Origin: Pollutibacter soli
GTDB taxonomy: Bacteria; Bacteroidota; Bacteroidia; Chitinophagales; Chitinophagaceae
Direction of reading: 5' to 3'
Assembly (NCBI GenBank): GCA_029269725.1
Contig: JARJHS010000003.1
Location: 62,001 to 126,000 of the forward strand
DNA length: 64,000 bases
Under the pieces are notes generated by a model, which was given only the letters and a program-made list of their open reading frames with translations, was not told the DNA's origin and did not search any database. The translations under genes were made by a program, and so were the position numbers. The first letter of the stretch is position 1. Each line of letters begins with the position of its first letter. Positions 8,384 to 18,070 of the stretch are shown here, piece after piece.

Positions 8384-11300
8384 ATGAAAAAATTTATACA
8401 ACGAATCATCCGGTTCAGTTTACAACACCGCTATTTTGTTTTCTTCATGACGGGCGTGCTGGCGATCATCGGATTCATCAGTTATAAAAGCACTCCGGTG
8501 GAAACTTTTCCGGACGTCACCAATACGCAGATCGTTATTATTGCTCAATGGCCGGGACGAAGCGCAGAAGAGGTGGAAAAATTTGTTACCATACCGCTTG
8601 AAGTCTCTTTGAACAGCGTACAGAAAAAATCAAATCTCAGAACTACATCAGCATTCGGTTTAAGCTATATCAGGATCATTTTTGATGATGATGTTGATGA
8701 TGCTTTCGCAAGACAGCAGGTATTGAGTCGCCTTGGCAATGCTGACTTACCGGAAGGCGTGAAACCAGATGTACAACCACCATACGGACCAACAGGAGAA
8801 ATTTTCAGATATACTTTAAAGAGTCAGACAAAAAGTATCCGTGACCTTACTACTATTCAGAACTGGGTATTGGATCGTGCATTCAAGAGTGTTCCAGGCG
8901 TGGCAGACGTGAACAGTTTTGGTGGTGAAGAGAAGATATTCGAAGTCAGTGTGAATCCCGATCTCCTGATCAAATACAATCTTTCTGCACTTGATGTATA
9001 CAATGCTATTGCCAAAAGCAATGTGAATGTCGGCGGTGACGTCATTGAAAGAAACGGGCAGAGCTATGTAGTGAGAGGAATTGGCATTCTTTCCAGTATA
9101 GATGATATCAAAAGCGTGTTTATTGAAAAGAGAAACGGAGTTCCCTTGCTTGTAGGGAATGTCGCGGATGTTATTGAAAGCGGCAAACCCAGGCTGGGAA
9201 AGGTGTCCAGGGATGAGGATCAGCCAGACGTTATTGAAGGAATTGTGGTAATGCGCAAAGGCGAAAATCCTGCGGAAGTACTTACACGCGTTCGCGAAAA
9301 AGTAAAAGACCTGAATGAAAATATTCTTCCCAAAGATGTAAGGATCGATACATTTTATGATCGCACCAACCTCATGGATTACGCGCAGGAAACAGTGTTG
9401 CATAATCTATTTGAAGGTATCGTGCTGGTCACGGTGATCGTACTCATATTCATGGCCGACTGGCGAACTACGCTGACCGTCGCGATCATCATTCCGTTAT
9501 CGTTGCTTTTTGCATTTATGCTGATGCGCATCAAGGGAATGAGTGCCAACCTGCTGTCCATGGGTGCTATTGACTTTGGTATCATCATCGATGGTGCCGT
9601 GGTCATGGTCGAAGGGATTTTTGTTGCGCTGGATCACCGGGCTAAAGAAATAGGAATGGAGAAATTCAACAAACTCTCCAAAATGGGTTTATTTAAATCG
9701 ACGGCAACAGAGATGGGCAAGGCCATCTTCTTCTCCAAAGTAATTATTCTTACCTGTCTCATTCCCATCTTCGCGTTCCAGAAAGTGGAAGGAAAAATGT
9801 TTTCGCCACTGGCATACACTTTAGGCTTTGCACTGCTGGGTGCATTACTATATACGCTTACGCTGGTACCGGCATTGTCGAGCGTACTGCTGCGAAAAAA
9901 TGTTCGCGAAAAAAATAATCCTGTCGTTCTGTTTTTTGAGAAAGGAGTCAGCAGATTACTCAACGTCGTTTACAGAAATCAGAAACGAAGCGTGATCATC
10001 GCATTCTCTATCATGATCGTTTGCTTCTTCTCCGTAAAATTTCTTGGTACAGAATTTTTACCTGAACTGAATGAAGGCGCATTATGGGTAGAATCGGAAC
10101 TACCGATGAGTGTATCGCTCAACGAAGCTGATAGTGTTTCACAAAAAATGATCTCGATGCTGACTTCATTTCCCGAGGTAAAACAGGTGTTGTCTCAGAT
10201 CGGGAGAACCAATGATGGAACGGATCCTAAAGGTTTTTTCAATGTGCAGATACAGGTGGATCTCAAACCTAAAAAAGAATGGAAACGCGGACTGACAGAA
10301 GATCAGCTGATCGATGAAATGGATAAGAAACTAAATATCATTCCGGGTCTTGTACTGAACTATTCACAACCGATCAGGGATAATGTAGAAGAAGCAGTCG
10401 CAGGTGTAAATGCAGCGCTTGCTGTAAAGATTTTTGGCAGCGATTTTCAGACGCTCGATAGTTTGAGTCGCGCGGTTTTAAAAAATCTGGAAGGCATAAG
10501 AGGTATAGAAGACCTCGGGATTTTAAAAAATCTTGGACAGCCGGAATTCAAGATTGAGCTCGATCAACAGAAAATGGCGATGTACGGCGTCAATACTGCT
10601 GATGCGAATGCGGCCATTGAAATGGCGATTGGTGGTAAGGCTGCGACAGAGTTGTATGAAGGCGAAAGAAAATTTGATATACGTGTACGTTATCAGCAAA
10701 ACTATCGAAGTACACAGGAGGAAATTGAACAGATCATGGTGCCTACCAACGATGGTGCAAAAGTTCCGCTGAAAGAAATTTCGGTGATGAAAACGCTTAC
10801 CGGTCCGGCCTTTATTTATCGTGACAATAATATGCGTTACATCGCTGTAAAATTTTCTATCCGTGAACGTGACCTTGGAAGTACCATCGCTGAAGCGCAA
10901 AGCAAAGTAAAGGCCAATGTGCATTTGCCCCAGGGTTATAAGATGACATGGAACGGTGAATTTGAAAATCAACAAAGAGCAAACGCAACGCTGGCGAAAG
11001 TGGTTCCGATTTGCTTACTGGTGATATTCATCATTCTATTCATCACATTTGGAAATGTGAAAGACGCAACACTTACCATTCTGAATGTACCATTTGCATT
11101 GATCGGAGGTATACTCGCGTTACATATCACGGGAATGAATTTCAGCATCAGCGCAGGCATTGGTTTCATTGCATTGTTCGGTGTATGTATTCAGAATGGT
11201 GTGATATTGATCAGTGTATTCCGGAAAAACCTTGAAGCAAAAATGCATTTTGATGATGCGATTAAGCAAGGGGTGATCAGTCGCGTGAGGCCGGTAGTGA

Positions 11301-11521
11301 TGACGGCATTGATGGCCGCGATTGGCTTATTGCCTGCAGCGGTTGCCACAGGTATCGGAAGTGAAACGCAGAAGCCATTAGCACGCGTAGTTATCGGGGG
11401 GCTCATTACTGCCACAATACTGACTTTGCTGATCCTGCCGGTGATGTATGCGCTGGTGTACAAGTTTATGCACCTGAGGGAGAACAGGAGGTTGTTGAAG
11501 AAATCGGGATTGGTGAAATAA
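8384..11521 (+). CDS. CzcA/CusA-family heavy-metal efflux RND pump
   Basis: The 1,045-residue protein is an inner-membrane proton/metal antiporter with the standard plan: TM1, a large periplasmic loop, TM2-6, a second loop, and TM7-12. The TM4 signature reads GAIDFGIIIDGAVVMVEG with D397 and D403, the DFGxxxDGA form that family knowledge links to divalent cation exporters (Zn/Co/Cd/Ni) rather than to the Cu/Ag CusA form. Strong HME features include TPVETFPDVTNTQI and RIFGSD-like porter strands. Together with the two genes before it, it should form an envelope-spanning tripartite pump. No metal sensor, P-type ATPase or chaperone is adjacent, so the actual metal is uncertain. Confidence 0.95.
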   Translation: MKKFIQRIIRFSLQHRYFVFFMTGVLAIIGFISYKSTPVETFPDVTNTQIVIIAQWPGRSAEEVEKFVTIPLEVSLNSVQKKSNLRTTSAFGLSYIRIIFDDDVDDAFARQQVLSRLGNADLPEGVKPDVQPPYGPTGEIFRYTLKSQTKSIRDLTTIQNWVLDRAFKSVPGVADVNSFGGEEKIFEVSVNPDLLIKYNLSALDVYNAIAKSNVNVGGDVIERNGQSYVVRGIGILSSIDDIKSVFIEKRNGVPLLVGNVADVIESGKPRLGKVSRDEDQPDVIEGIVVMRKGENPAEVLTRVREKVKDLNENILPKDVRIDTFYDRTNLMDYAQETVLHNLFEGIVLVTVIVLIFMADWRTTLTVAIIIPLSLLFAFMLMRIKGMSANLLSMGAIDFGIIIDGAVVMVEGIFVALDHRAKEIGMEKFNKLSKMGLFKSTATEMGKAIFFSKVIILTCLIPIFAFQKVEGKMFSPLAYTLGFALLGALLYTLTLVPALSSVLLRKNVREKNNPVVLFFEKGVSRLLNVVYRNQKRSVIIAFSIMIVCFFSVKFLGTEFLPELNEGALWVESELPMSVSLNEADSVSQKMISMLTSFPEVKQVLSQIGRTNDGTDPKGFFNVQIQVDLKPKKEWKRGLTEDQLIDEMDKKLNIIPGLVLNYSQPIRDNVEEAVAGVNAALAVKIFGSDFQTLDSLSRAVLKNLEGIRGIEDLGILKNLGQPEFKIELDQQKMAMYGVNTADANAAIEMAIGGKAATELYEGERKFDIRVRYQQNYRSTQEEIEQIMVPTNDGAKVPLKEISVMKTLTGPAFIYRDNNMRYIAVKFSIRERDLGSTIAEAQSKVKANVHLPQGYKMTWNGEFENQQRANATLAKVVPICLLVIFIILFITFGNVKDATLTILNVPFALIGGILALHITGMNFSISAGIGFIALFGVCIQNGVILISVFRKNLEAKMHFDDAIKQGVISRVRPVVMTALMAAIGLLPAAVATGIGSETQKPLARVVIGGLITATILTLLILPVMYALVYKFMHLRENRRLLKKSGLVK

Positions 11522-11677
11522 GGAAACAGCAGACAGTAGATGTGACAGGCAATACGAACAGCCGGCGGTTGATAATGACAAAGGCCGGCAAAAATTATAA
11601 ATTTCAACAGCCAGTCCCGTAGGAACGATGATCTTTTGAACGTTAAACGTTGAACGTTGAACGTTACACGTTCTACT
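11522..11677. repeat. Intergenic element with flanking heptamer arrays
   Basis: From 11636 six 7-base steps read TTGAACG, TTAAACG, TTGAACG, TTGAACG, TTACACG, TTCTACT, running into the stop codon of the next gene at 11673. A weaker period-7 tract (AxACAGx words) begins right after the pump stop at 11521. The spacer between them contains GAACAGCCGGCGG (11556-11568), also found after the array at 58259. Confidence 0.65.
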
Positions 11678-14537
11678 TCTTCAGTTCTTTATCCAGCGCC
11701 ATCAACTCTTCATGGTACTGATGCTTTCCATGTTCATCAGCATTCAGCTTTTTTGAAAGTGATGCAAGTACAGCTTTGGATTCAGTTGAGTTTATCGCAC
11801 CGATGCGTTGAATAGTGAACAGCATGGCTTTTGGCAACTGTGCTTTTTCTGCAATGGCCAGTGCACGATGCATATCCAGGGCGACCAGCGGCTCAAATGC
11901 ATACCAGTTCATGAAGGGCAGGTTCTGATCATCCTTATCTTCTGCGTGTGCATACAAGGCTTCCACAATCGCCCAGCGTTTTTCAGGCGCTGTTTGTTGC
12001 ATTGCTGATGATATGCGCAATCTTACCATTGCGCTTGGATCAGACTTTGCCATGGAAGCAAATTTTGCCAGTGCGGCATCAGAAGGATTTTTTGATTCAG
12101 TAAGAAACTGCACAGCCCAGCCGCGTACATACTCGCTTGCGTTATCACACAGTGCAATCAACTCTGATTCACTCAATCCATTCGTTACTTTTAGTGCCCA
12201 CATCGCACGCAGTTTTCTTGTTACATCAGAATTGTCATTCAGGATCTTTTTCAATGCTGCATGAACTTCTGCATTACCACCACGTTGCATCAGCTGCAAA
12301 CGCGCCTGGCGGACATACCAGTCGTTTTTATTGAGTTGATAATTCACGAGCTCCATATCACTCGCCTTCGATAAATCGACCTGGACAAACTTATCTTTCT
12401 CATTGATGATGGTGAAAATGCGGCCCATCGTTTTATCATGCACTTCTGCATTTGCGCTGTGACATTGGTTTTTATCATACCAGTCGATCGCATACACCGA
12501 ACCTGACGGACCATAACGGAAATTCAACCACTGGCTCCACGAATCATTGGTCAACAGGAAATCCTGGCCATGAGTTCCGATATATCCGGAACCTTTACGC
12601 GCAAGGTGATCCACATCAACGCGACTACCATGGATGCTGTTCATCATAATGTCATCACGATACTGCGCCGGCCAGCTATCACCACCGAGATAGATCATCG
12701 CACCCGCATGTGCGTGACCACCACCCTTACTTGCAGAGCGACCATTACCTGCATGCGGACCACGATCACCGATCCAATGCACGTGATCAGCCATTTGTTT
12801 TACATCGTCAAAAGTGTATTCGGGATGTTTTCGTGCCTGGCGTGTATATCGGCCATTCTGGAAAATCTGGTAGAGATGCGGGATCACGCATGCAGTTACA
12901 AATGCATCACCGTAATCATTCCAGTCGATGCCCCATGGATTACTTGTACCTTCTGCATACAGTTCAAATTTCTTCGTAACCGGATGAAGACGCCAGATGC
13001 CTCCATTCAATTTTACTCGTTCGTTATCTGGTGTACCGGGTTTACCCACATTCGAATTCGTGAACACACCGTGCGTTCCATACAACCATCCGTCAGGACC
13101 CCAATGAAAACTATTCAGTGTCTCATGTGTGTCTTCATAACCCCAGCCATCAAGAATAATCTGGGCAGGACCAGATGGTTTATCGGTTGCAATATCCATC
13201 GGGATGAAAATGAGATAAGGTGGGGCTCCGATCCAGACACCACCCATACCTACTTCAATTCCACTCACCAAATTCAACGTATCGATAAATAATTTCTTAC
13301 TATCCAGCGTACCATCGCCGTTGGTGTCTTCAAAAATATACACACGATCTTTTCCTCCGCCATTCGGTGCACGCGTTGGGTAGTTATGTGATTCGACCAC
13401 CCACAGTCTTCCGCGCCAGTCAAGTGTGAACGCAATCGGCTTTACAATCTCTGGTTCAGATGCTGCGAGCTTTACAGAAAACCCCTGTGGCACTTCCATC
13501 GCTTCTGCGGCCTTCGGTCCAGAAAGCCCGTTGAATTTTGTATAATCCAACGGCGGCATTACGACGATTTCAGAAGGTTTCAGTTCATTGGGAAACTCAG
13601 GACGTTTTGCATAAAATTCAAAATCATCAAAGTTAATATGCGCAGTCTTATCCTTTCCGATATATGGAATCGGAGAAATGCCGGTTTCATTATCCACCAG
13701 CCTGATAAAAATTTCCTGCCCCATCAAAGGCTGAAGATCTACGACAACAGGACGCAGGGTCGGTCTTCCGGTTCCTGTAATCTGGAAGAATACGCTGTTA
13801 TTATCTGCACGAACAATTTCAACGCGTGTATCCTGCAATGCACCACCGGAAACTTTAAATGCGGCCCAGGGTTTGGTTACTTTAAATCCAACCGAAGTAA
13901 GCGTTCCTGTTTTTGCATGACCAACACTTCCGCCGCTGGTAACAAAATATTTTCCCTCTTTATCGATCTGTGCATCTTTTTCATGAAGCGGTGAAGGGTC
14001 AACTGAAACCAGCGCAGTATCAAATGCATTGCCTTCAGCTTTCCAGTCTTTCAAAGTACCTGTTTCAAAATTCAGGTTCAACGGCTTTCCGTCATTGATG
14101 CTTACGGGAATATTTCCTTTGGGGATGGGAACTTTTGTATCTGTAGCTGCGCTGACCACAAATTTGCCCACCATTCCTGCCAGGCGGTGACCGGGAACTG
14201 TACAGTAATAAGTATCACTAACGGTAGCCGTAAACGTTATTTGTGTTGTCTCCCCTTTCTGACTCAGGGTTTTGCTTCTCACTTTTCCTTTTTCAAGGGC
14301 GATGTCATGTGTCATGACTTCCATGTTCACTATCCGGATGCGGACTTTCTCGCCTTTCTTGGCTCGAAGCGTCGGGTTGCGGGTACCATCTTTTGAAAAA
14401 TATCCAAGCATCGATGCCTCGAGCAGGTAATCCCGGTCGTACGCAGGTTTTTTAGCAGCGGGTTGCTGCGCCTGCAGACTTCCTGCAGATAAAACAAAAA
14501 TCAAAATCATTACAGAAAGAAAACTCAATTGCTTCAT
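11673..14537 (-). CDS. Cupredoxin-fused PVC-type dehydrogenase-like protein
   Basis: The 954-residue protein starts with a signal peptide (about 1-23). A type-1 copper domain (about 33-128) follows with all four expected ligands visible: H77, C112, H117 and M122 (YYCTVPGHRLAGMVGKF). Next is a beta-sandwich region (about 150-320), then the six-bladed propeller of the PVC-type/membrane-bound dehydrogenase family (about 335-740; LDWRGRLWVVESHNYPTRAP, GPDGWLYGTHGVFTNS, DWNDYGDAFVTACVIPHL), and HEAT-like repeats to the end. The C-terminal cytochrome c domain that usually completes this family is absent. It is likely periplasmic, with copper replacing heme as electron acceptor (inference). The substrate is unknown, perhaps a sugar, given the DUF1080 neighbour transcribed in the same direction 91 bp upstream. 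Confidence 0.85.
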   Translation of the reverse strand: MKQLSFLSVMILIFVLSAGSLQAQQPAAKKPAYDRDYLLEASMLGYFSKDGTRNPTLRAKKGEKVRIRIVNMEVMTHDIALEKGKVRSKTLSQKGETTQITFTATVSDTYYCTVPGHRLAGMVGKFVVSAATDTKVPIPKGNIPVSINDGKPLNLNFETGTLKDWKAEGNAFDTALVSVDPSPLHEKDAQIDKEGKYFVTSGGSVGHAKTGTLTSVGFKVTKPWAAFKVSGGALQDTRVEIVRADNNSVFFQITGTGRPTLRPVVVDLQPLMGQEIFIRLVDNETGISPIPYIGKDKTAHINFDDFEFYAKRPEFPNELKPSEIVVMPPLDYTKFNGLSGPKAAEAMEVPQGFSVKLAASEPEIVKPIAFTLDWRGRLWVVESHNYPTRAPNGGGKDRVYIFEDTNGDGTLDSKKLFIDTLNLVSGIEVGMGGVWIGAPPYLIFIPMDIATDKPSGPAQIILDGWGYEDTHETLNSFHWGPDGWLYGTHGVFTNSNVGKPGTPDNERVKLNGGIWRLHPVTKKFELYAEGTSNPWGIDWNDYGDAFVTACVIPHLYQIFQNGRYTRQARKHPEYTFDDVKQMADHVHWIGDRGPHAGNGRSASKGGGHAHAGAMIYLGGDSWPAQYRDDIMMNSIHGSRVDVDHLARKGSGYIGTHGQDFLLTNDSWSQWLNFRYGPSGSVYAIDWYDKNQCHSANAEVHDKTMGRIFTIINEKDKFVQVDLSKASDMELVNYQLNKNDWYVRQARLQLMQRGGNAEVHAALKKILNDNSDVTRKLRAMWALKVTNGLSESELIALCDNASEYVRGWAVQFLTESKNPSDAALAKFASMAKSDPSAMVRLRISSAMQQTAPEKRWAIVEALYAHAEDKDDQNLPFMNWYAFEPLVALDMHRALAIAEKAQLPKAMLFTIQRIGAINSTESKAVLASLSKKLNADEHGKHQYHEELMALDKELKK

Positions 14538-14627
14538 ATGGTGTGTTCAAATTAAACAGGGTGATCTCAAATCTATCTCCGGAATAAATACCTTGATGAA
14601 CTGTCCCGTACCGGTCTTATCAGTTAG

Positions 14628-15251
14628 TTAAGGAAGTTCGGTGATCATAATATCTTTATACCAGACTTCCGCTTTTCCGCCGCCATGGATCTGGAAAGCG
14701 ATCAGTCCCGATTGCGGAATATTCGCATCTGGTTCTTTATAATCAACGGTTTGTTTGCCGTTCAGCCGGATCTGTATTCTGCCATTTTCGGCGCGCACTT
14801 CATATTCATTCCAGTCGCCTTTTTTCAGTACCTGTTTTACGATATTGGTATCTCCCCGGACAAGAATTTTATCACGGCGAGATTCATCATAAAGACTTGC
14901 CCAGAATCCTTCTCCCAGGTCAGCCTGGTAGCCGGTCATCTCGTAGGGAGGATTAGCAATCCGCTGGCTGTGAAATTGTACACCGGTATTAATAAAACCA
15001 TCGGTGCCCAGCAGGCGGAATTTTACCTTAAGGATAAAATTTTTGTATGGTTTGGTAGTAGCGATGAATTCATTATGAGGCACTTTCTCCGTCAGAGAAC
15101 CACCTACCAGTGCACCTTCCTGGATACGCCATGTTTTAACAGTATCACCTTCGAGGCCTTTAAAGCTGCGGCCATCAAAAAGTGGAATTGATTTTTGTGC
15201 TGATGCGATATGAGTGATGGCAATAAAAAAAAGACATGCAAGCAATCTCAT
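14628..15251 (-). CDS. DUF1080 family protein (3-keto-disaccharide hydrolase-like)
   Basis: ATG 15251 gives 207 residues with a clean signal peptide (MRLLACLFFIAITHIASA/Q); the longer open frame upstream has no signal. The mature part is the DUF1080 beta-sandwich: SIPLFDGRSFKGLEG, WRIQEGALVGG, FILKVKFRLLGTDGFINTGVQFHSQR, and GDWNEYEVRAENGRIQIRLNGK. Some family members hydrolyse 3-keto-glycosides; others are uncharacterised. It is divergently placed from nothing and lies just upstream, on the same strand, of the cupredoxin PVC-type gene. Such pairs are common in Bacteroidota and Planctomycetes and fit a keto-sugar route. Confidence 0.87.
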   Translation of the reverse strand: MRLLACLFFIAITHIASAQKSIPLFDGRSFKGLEGDTVKTWRIQEGALVGGSLTEKVPHNEFIATTKPYKNFILKVKFRLLGTDGFINTGVQFHSQRIANPPYEMTGYQADLGEGFWASLYDESRRDKILVRGDTNIVKQVLKKGDWNEYEVRAENGRIQIRLNGKQTVDYKEPDANIPQSGLIAFQIHGGGKAEVWYKDIMITELP

Positions 15252-15570
15252 GGTAGAAATTTTGAAGACAGGCCTGGCTTTTGAAAGTTCCCTGGCTGAA
15301 ATATTGTTCTCTACAATAATATAACCCTGCCAAGGAATTATCAAATCGAATTTGGGCCGTCAACATGCAGAGTTATTGAATTTTACCGGGCCTAAGGTGA
15401 AAAATATTAGCCGATCGCGGAAGAGAATTGACAGGTATAGAGGGTCTGCGCCGCGACGTTACGCAGCCGTACGCATGAATTTCATTTTATTCATTAATAC
15501 ATCGCTCTATAGCAGGATTTTTTTCTGCCTTTTACTTCTTAGCTTCTTTCCTCTGACTTTTTTGGCGTGT

Positions 15571-15629
15571 CCCCGCCTGCGCCAGGAATCTGTTGTAAAT
15601 ACAGGGAAGTTTTTTGGCGCAGGCGGGGT
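15571..15629. repeat. GC-rich inverted repeat near the broken transposase
   Basis: CCCCGCCTGCGCCA and its exact reverse complement TGGCGCAGGCGGGG flank a loop of about 30 bases. The tract is much richer in G-C than its surroundings, and similar short GC hairpins (TCCGG..CCGGA near 15790) follow. It has the size and shape of a REP/BIME-like unit and lies about 260 bp from the decayed TnpA gene. Confidence 0.5.
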
Positions 15630-15892
15630 CGGGCTTTCCGCTGCAAGTCCTCGTGTACCGTCGCCAGGTAATTTCAAAGTATAAATATTTGTTTCCGGCT
15701 CCGGTACACTGCGGGCTTTCCGCTTCAATCCCTCACGCAGCGGTGGAGTTGCGTTGACGAACAGGCGAAAGTCCCCGGTGGCGTCGATCCCGGACAGAAG
15801 TCCGGGGGGAAAAACCACCTTCGCAAACTTTCCCAACCAGCGAATAAGATATCCGCAATTACTGAACTTAGACACCAGACAAAATGGTCGAT

Positions 15893-16352
15893 CTAAATCG
15901 GCTCATGAAAAAGATATTGCTCATCAAAATCAATTTCAATTCCTTTAACAGTAATAGGTATTCATCCCTGAATGAAATTTTTCTATACTGTTCTTCCTGG
16001 TTTGTGATATAGTTAAAAAATTACCCAAGATCTGATCGTCTGTAAGAAAAAGGGCCGAACCCTTTTGCCATTCCAACTTCCGTTTTGTCAAACAGCGCCC
16101 GTTGATATATTTGGATGATCGTGCTTTCAGCGCTTTCGTTAGTGCGGAAATCGACATCTTTGGCCTGTGCGAAAACAAACAATGAACATGATCATCAACC
16201 TAATTCCCTATCAGATTTTTGCTACCAATTTTATTTATAATATTTCCTGCCACACTAAAAACCTGATTTCGCCAATTTGGTTCCAGCATTGCTCTCCTGT
16301 ATTTTACAGCAAATACAGTTTGGTTATCGATTTGGGAACAAGTGTGTGCGAT
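15893..16352 (-). pseudogene. Decayed REP-associated tyrosine transposase (Y1 TnpA/RAYT)
   Basis: On the minus strand the reading begins at 16352 with ATC where the family has ATG, then AHTCSQIDNQTVFAVKYRRA, NWRNQVFSVAGNIINKIGSK, a TAG stop at 16202-16200, and VDDHVHCLFSHRPKMSIS with the HUH motif (H-V-H) of Y1 transposases. SSKYIN and EWQKG follow, then one base is missing and the product continues in another frame (GPFSYRRS, a TAA stop, NYITNQEEQYRKISFRDEY with the expected catalytic Y). A further shift leads to FDEQYLFHEPI and TAG at 15893. The order of conserved blocks is complete, so the gene was once a full TnpA of about 150 residues. It is clearly inactive: start lost, two stops, two frameshifts. 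Confidence 0.85.
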
Positions 16353-16722
16353 TCTTTTTTGATGTCACACAATTTCCTTTTAAAAAATAGCCCGGCTGCG
16401 GTCCAAATACCCTCCGCATAGAGGATTTTTCCGTCACCTTCACTGTGAAAAAACACTCTTTCTGCAAAACGACGTTGACCTCAACAACAGCTGATCAGCC
16501 CAACACACCCCTTCTTTAACTAAACCTTCACCGGCACCAAAATATCAAAGCTTAGTTTCCGGAAAAAAGCTATATCTTTGCCGCACTTTATTGTTACTCC
16601 TGCACTGAGTTTGTTTAGATTCTCCCTTTCAAATACCGTGATGGCTTAACGTGAGGCGGGTAATGAATCGCTGCAACTGGCGATTGCCTTACTACAATTT
16701 TCATCATTAAACTATTTTAGCA
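16353..16722. other. Intergenic region and long leader of the helicase gene
   Basis: Up to about 16560 nothing is recognised. From the promoter element at 16573 a leader of about 140 nt precedes the helicase start. It contains the hairpin GTAA..AATCGC-TGCAACTG-GCGATT..TTAC (about 16660-16692). Cold-shock style DEAD-box genes often have long structured leaders, so a regulatory role is plausible but unproven. Confidence 0.4.
16573..16580 (+). promoter_or_regulatory. Candidate -7 promoter element (TATCTTTG)
   Basis: A TAnnTTTG match about 143 bp before the helicase start codon. The TTTC at 16551-16554 region is the closest thing to a -33 box. Confidence 0.45.
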
Positions 16723-17985
16723 TTGTTATTTAATCAATTAGAGCTCATTGAGCCTTTATTAAAGGCCGTGAGCGAAGAAGGCTATACAAAGCCAACCCCC
16801 ATTCAGCAACAGGCGATTCCGGTGGTACTGCAAAAACGTGATCTGCTGGCATGTGCACAAACAGGTACGGGTAAGACTGCTGCTTTTTCTATTCCTCTTC
16901 TGCAACTGATGCACCAGCAAATCGAAAAACATCCGCAGAAATCAAAAAATATTCGCGCCCTTATACTGACGCCCACACGGGAACTCGCAATCCAGATCGG
17001 TGAAAACATTTCAGCATACGGAAAGTATCTGAATACCAGGCATACGGTAATCTTTGGTGGTGTTAATCAGTTTCATCAGGTTTCGGCTATACGTAAAGGT
17101 GTGGACATTCTTGTAGCAACACCTGGTCGTTTGCTGGACCTGATTCAGCAACGCATTATTTCTCTCAACCAGATTGAATGGCTGGTGCTGGATGAAGCAG
17201 ATCGTATGCTCGACATGGGTTTTGTAAAAGATGTGAAACGCATCATTGCATTGTTACCTGCGCAGCGTCAGACGCTTTTCTTTTCAGCAACCATGCCGGT
17301 GGAGATACAGGATTTGTCAGATTCATTATTGAAGAATCCGATGCGTGTTGAAATCACACCACCTGCGACAACGGTGGAACTGATTGAACAATCCGTTTAT
17401 CATGTTGAAAAAGCGGATAAGCAGGATCTTGTTTTCGACCTGATGAAGGATAAGAATATCAAATCAGCATTGGTCTTTACGCGTACGAAACACGGAGCAG
17501 ATCGTCTTGCAAAATGGCTCACCAAAAATGGCATCAGAACGGAAGCCATTCATGGTAACAAATCGCAGAATTTCCGTCAGGCAGCTTTGGCCAGTTTCAA
17601 ATCAGGCAGAACAAGGATACTCGTTGCAACTGATCTCGCGGCACGTGGTATTGATATCGACGAGCTGACGCATGTGATCAATTTCGAATTGCCCAATATT
17701 CCTGAAACATATGTTCATCGCATTGGTCGGACGGGTCGCGCTGGAGCAAGTGGAAAAGCAATTTCGTTTTGTTCATCCGATGAAAGAGTTTTTCTGAAGG
17801 ATATTCAGAAGCTCATAAAGAAAACAATTCCGGCAATTAATGATCACCGGTTTAAATCGATGCCGTCGATTGTTGCGGAGCCTAAAATGCCTGCCACTAC
17901 GCAAATGCATAAAAGTAACAGAACATCGAAACGTCATCAACACAACTCCGGCAAACGCAGAGAGATTGTGCTTATGAAGAAATAA
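16723..17985 (+). CDS. DEAD-box ATP-dependent RNA helicase (RhlE-like)
   Basis: The 420-residue protein has every core motif: Q motif ([13 protein letters not shown]), motif I AQTGTGKT (45-52), [13 protein letters not shown], motif II DEAD at 157-160, SAT at 188-190, and motif [10 protein letters not shown] from 332. A short basic tail ends [23 protein letters not shown], typical of RhlE-like enzymes acting on structured RNA during ribosome assembly or cold growth. The start is TTG at 16723: an in-frame TAA lies at 16708-16710 and no ATG intervenes, so a non-ATG start is required. Confidence 0.94.
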   Translation: MLFNQLELIEPLLKAVSEEGYTKPTPIQQQAIPVVLQKRDLLACAQTGTGKTAAFSIPLLQLMHQQIEKHPQKSKNIRALILTPTRELAIQIGENISAYGKYLNTRHTVIFGGVNQFHQVSAIRKGVDILVATPGRLLDLIQQRIISLNQIEWLVLDEADRMLDMGFVKDVKRIIALLPAQRQTLFFSATMPVEIQDLSDSLLKNPMRVEITPPATTVELIEQSVYHVEKADKQDLVFDLMKDKNIKSALVFTRTKHGADRLAKWLTKNGIRTEAIHGNKSQNFRQAALASFKSGRTRILVATDLAARGIDIDELTHVINFELPNIPETYVHRIGRTGRAGASGKAISFCSSDERVFLKDIQKLIKKTIPAINDHRFKSMPSIVAEPKMPATTQMHKSNRTSKRHQHNSGKRREIVLMKK

Positions 17986-18005
17986 ATTGTTTTATAAAAA
18001 TTGCA

Positions 18006-18043
18006 AACGGCATTAGAAATAAATTTCAGATGCCGTTTTTTTT
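18006..18043 (+). terminator. Intrinsic terminator after the helicase
   Basis: AACGGCAT and ATGCCGTT form a perfect 8-bp stem around a 16-base loop and run into eight T, 20 bp after the helicase stop. Confidence 0.88.
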
Positions 18044-18070
18044 ATTCATACATTTTCAAAAAAATTGGTC

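Noticed and set aside
8384..11521. Assignment of the pump to copper/silver (CusA)
   Set aside because: TM4 carries the DFGxxxDGA form associated with Zn/Co/Cd/Ni exporters, and no copper chaperone or ATPase is nearby; the metal was left open.
12570..13292. 240-codon plus-strand open frame
   Set aside because: Lies antisense to the cupredoxin PVC-type gene, has a composition rich in T, I, H and C unlike a folded protein, and the opposite strand codes for clear domains.
15507..15875. 122-codon minus-strand open frame with proline/arginine-rich product
   Set aside because: It crosses the GC-rich inverted repeat and other hairpins; length is explained by high GC. No recognisable domain.
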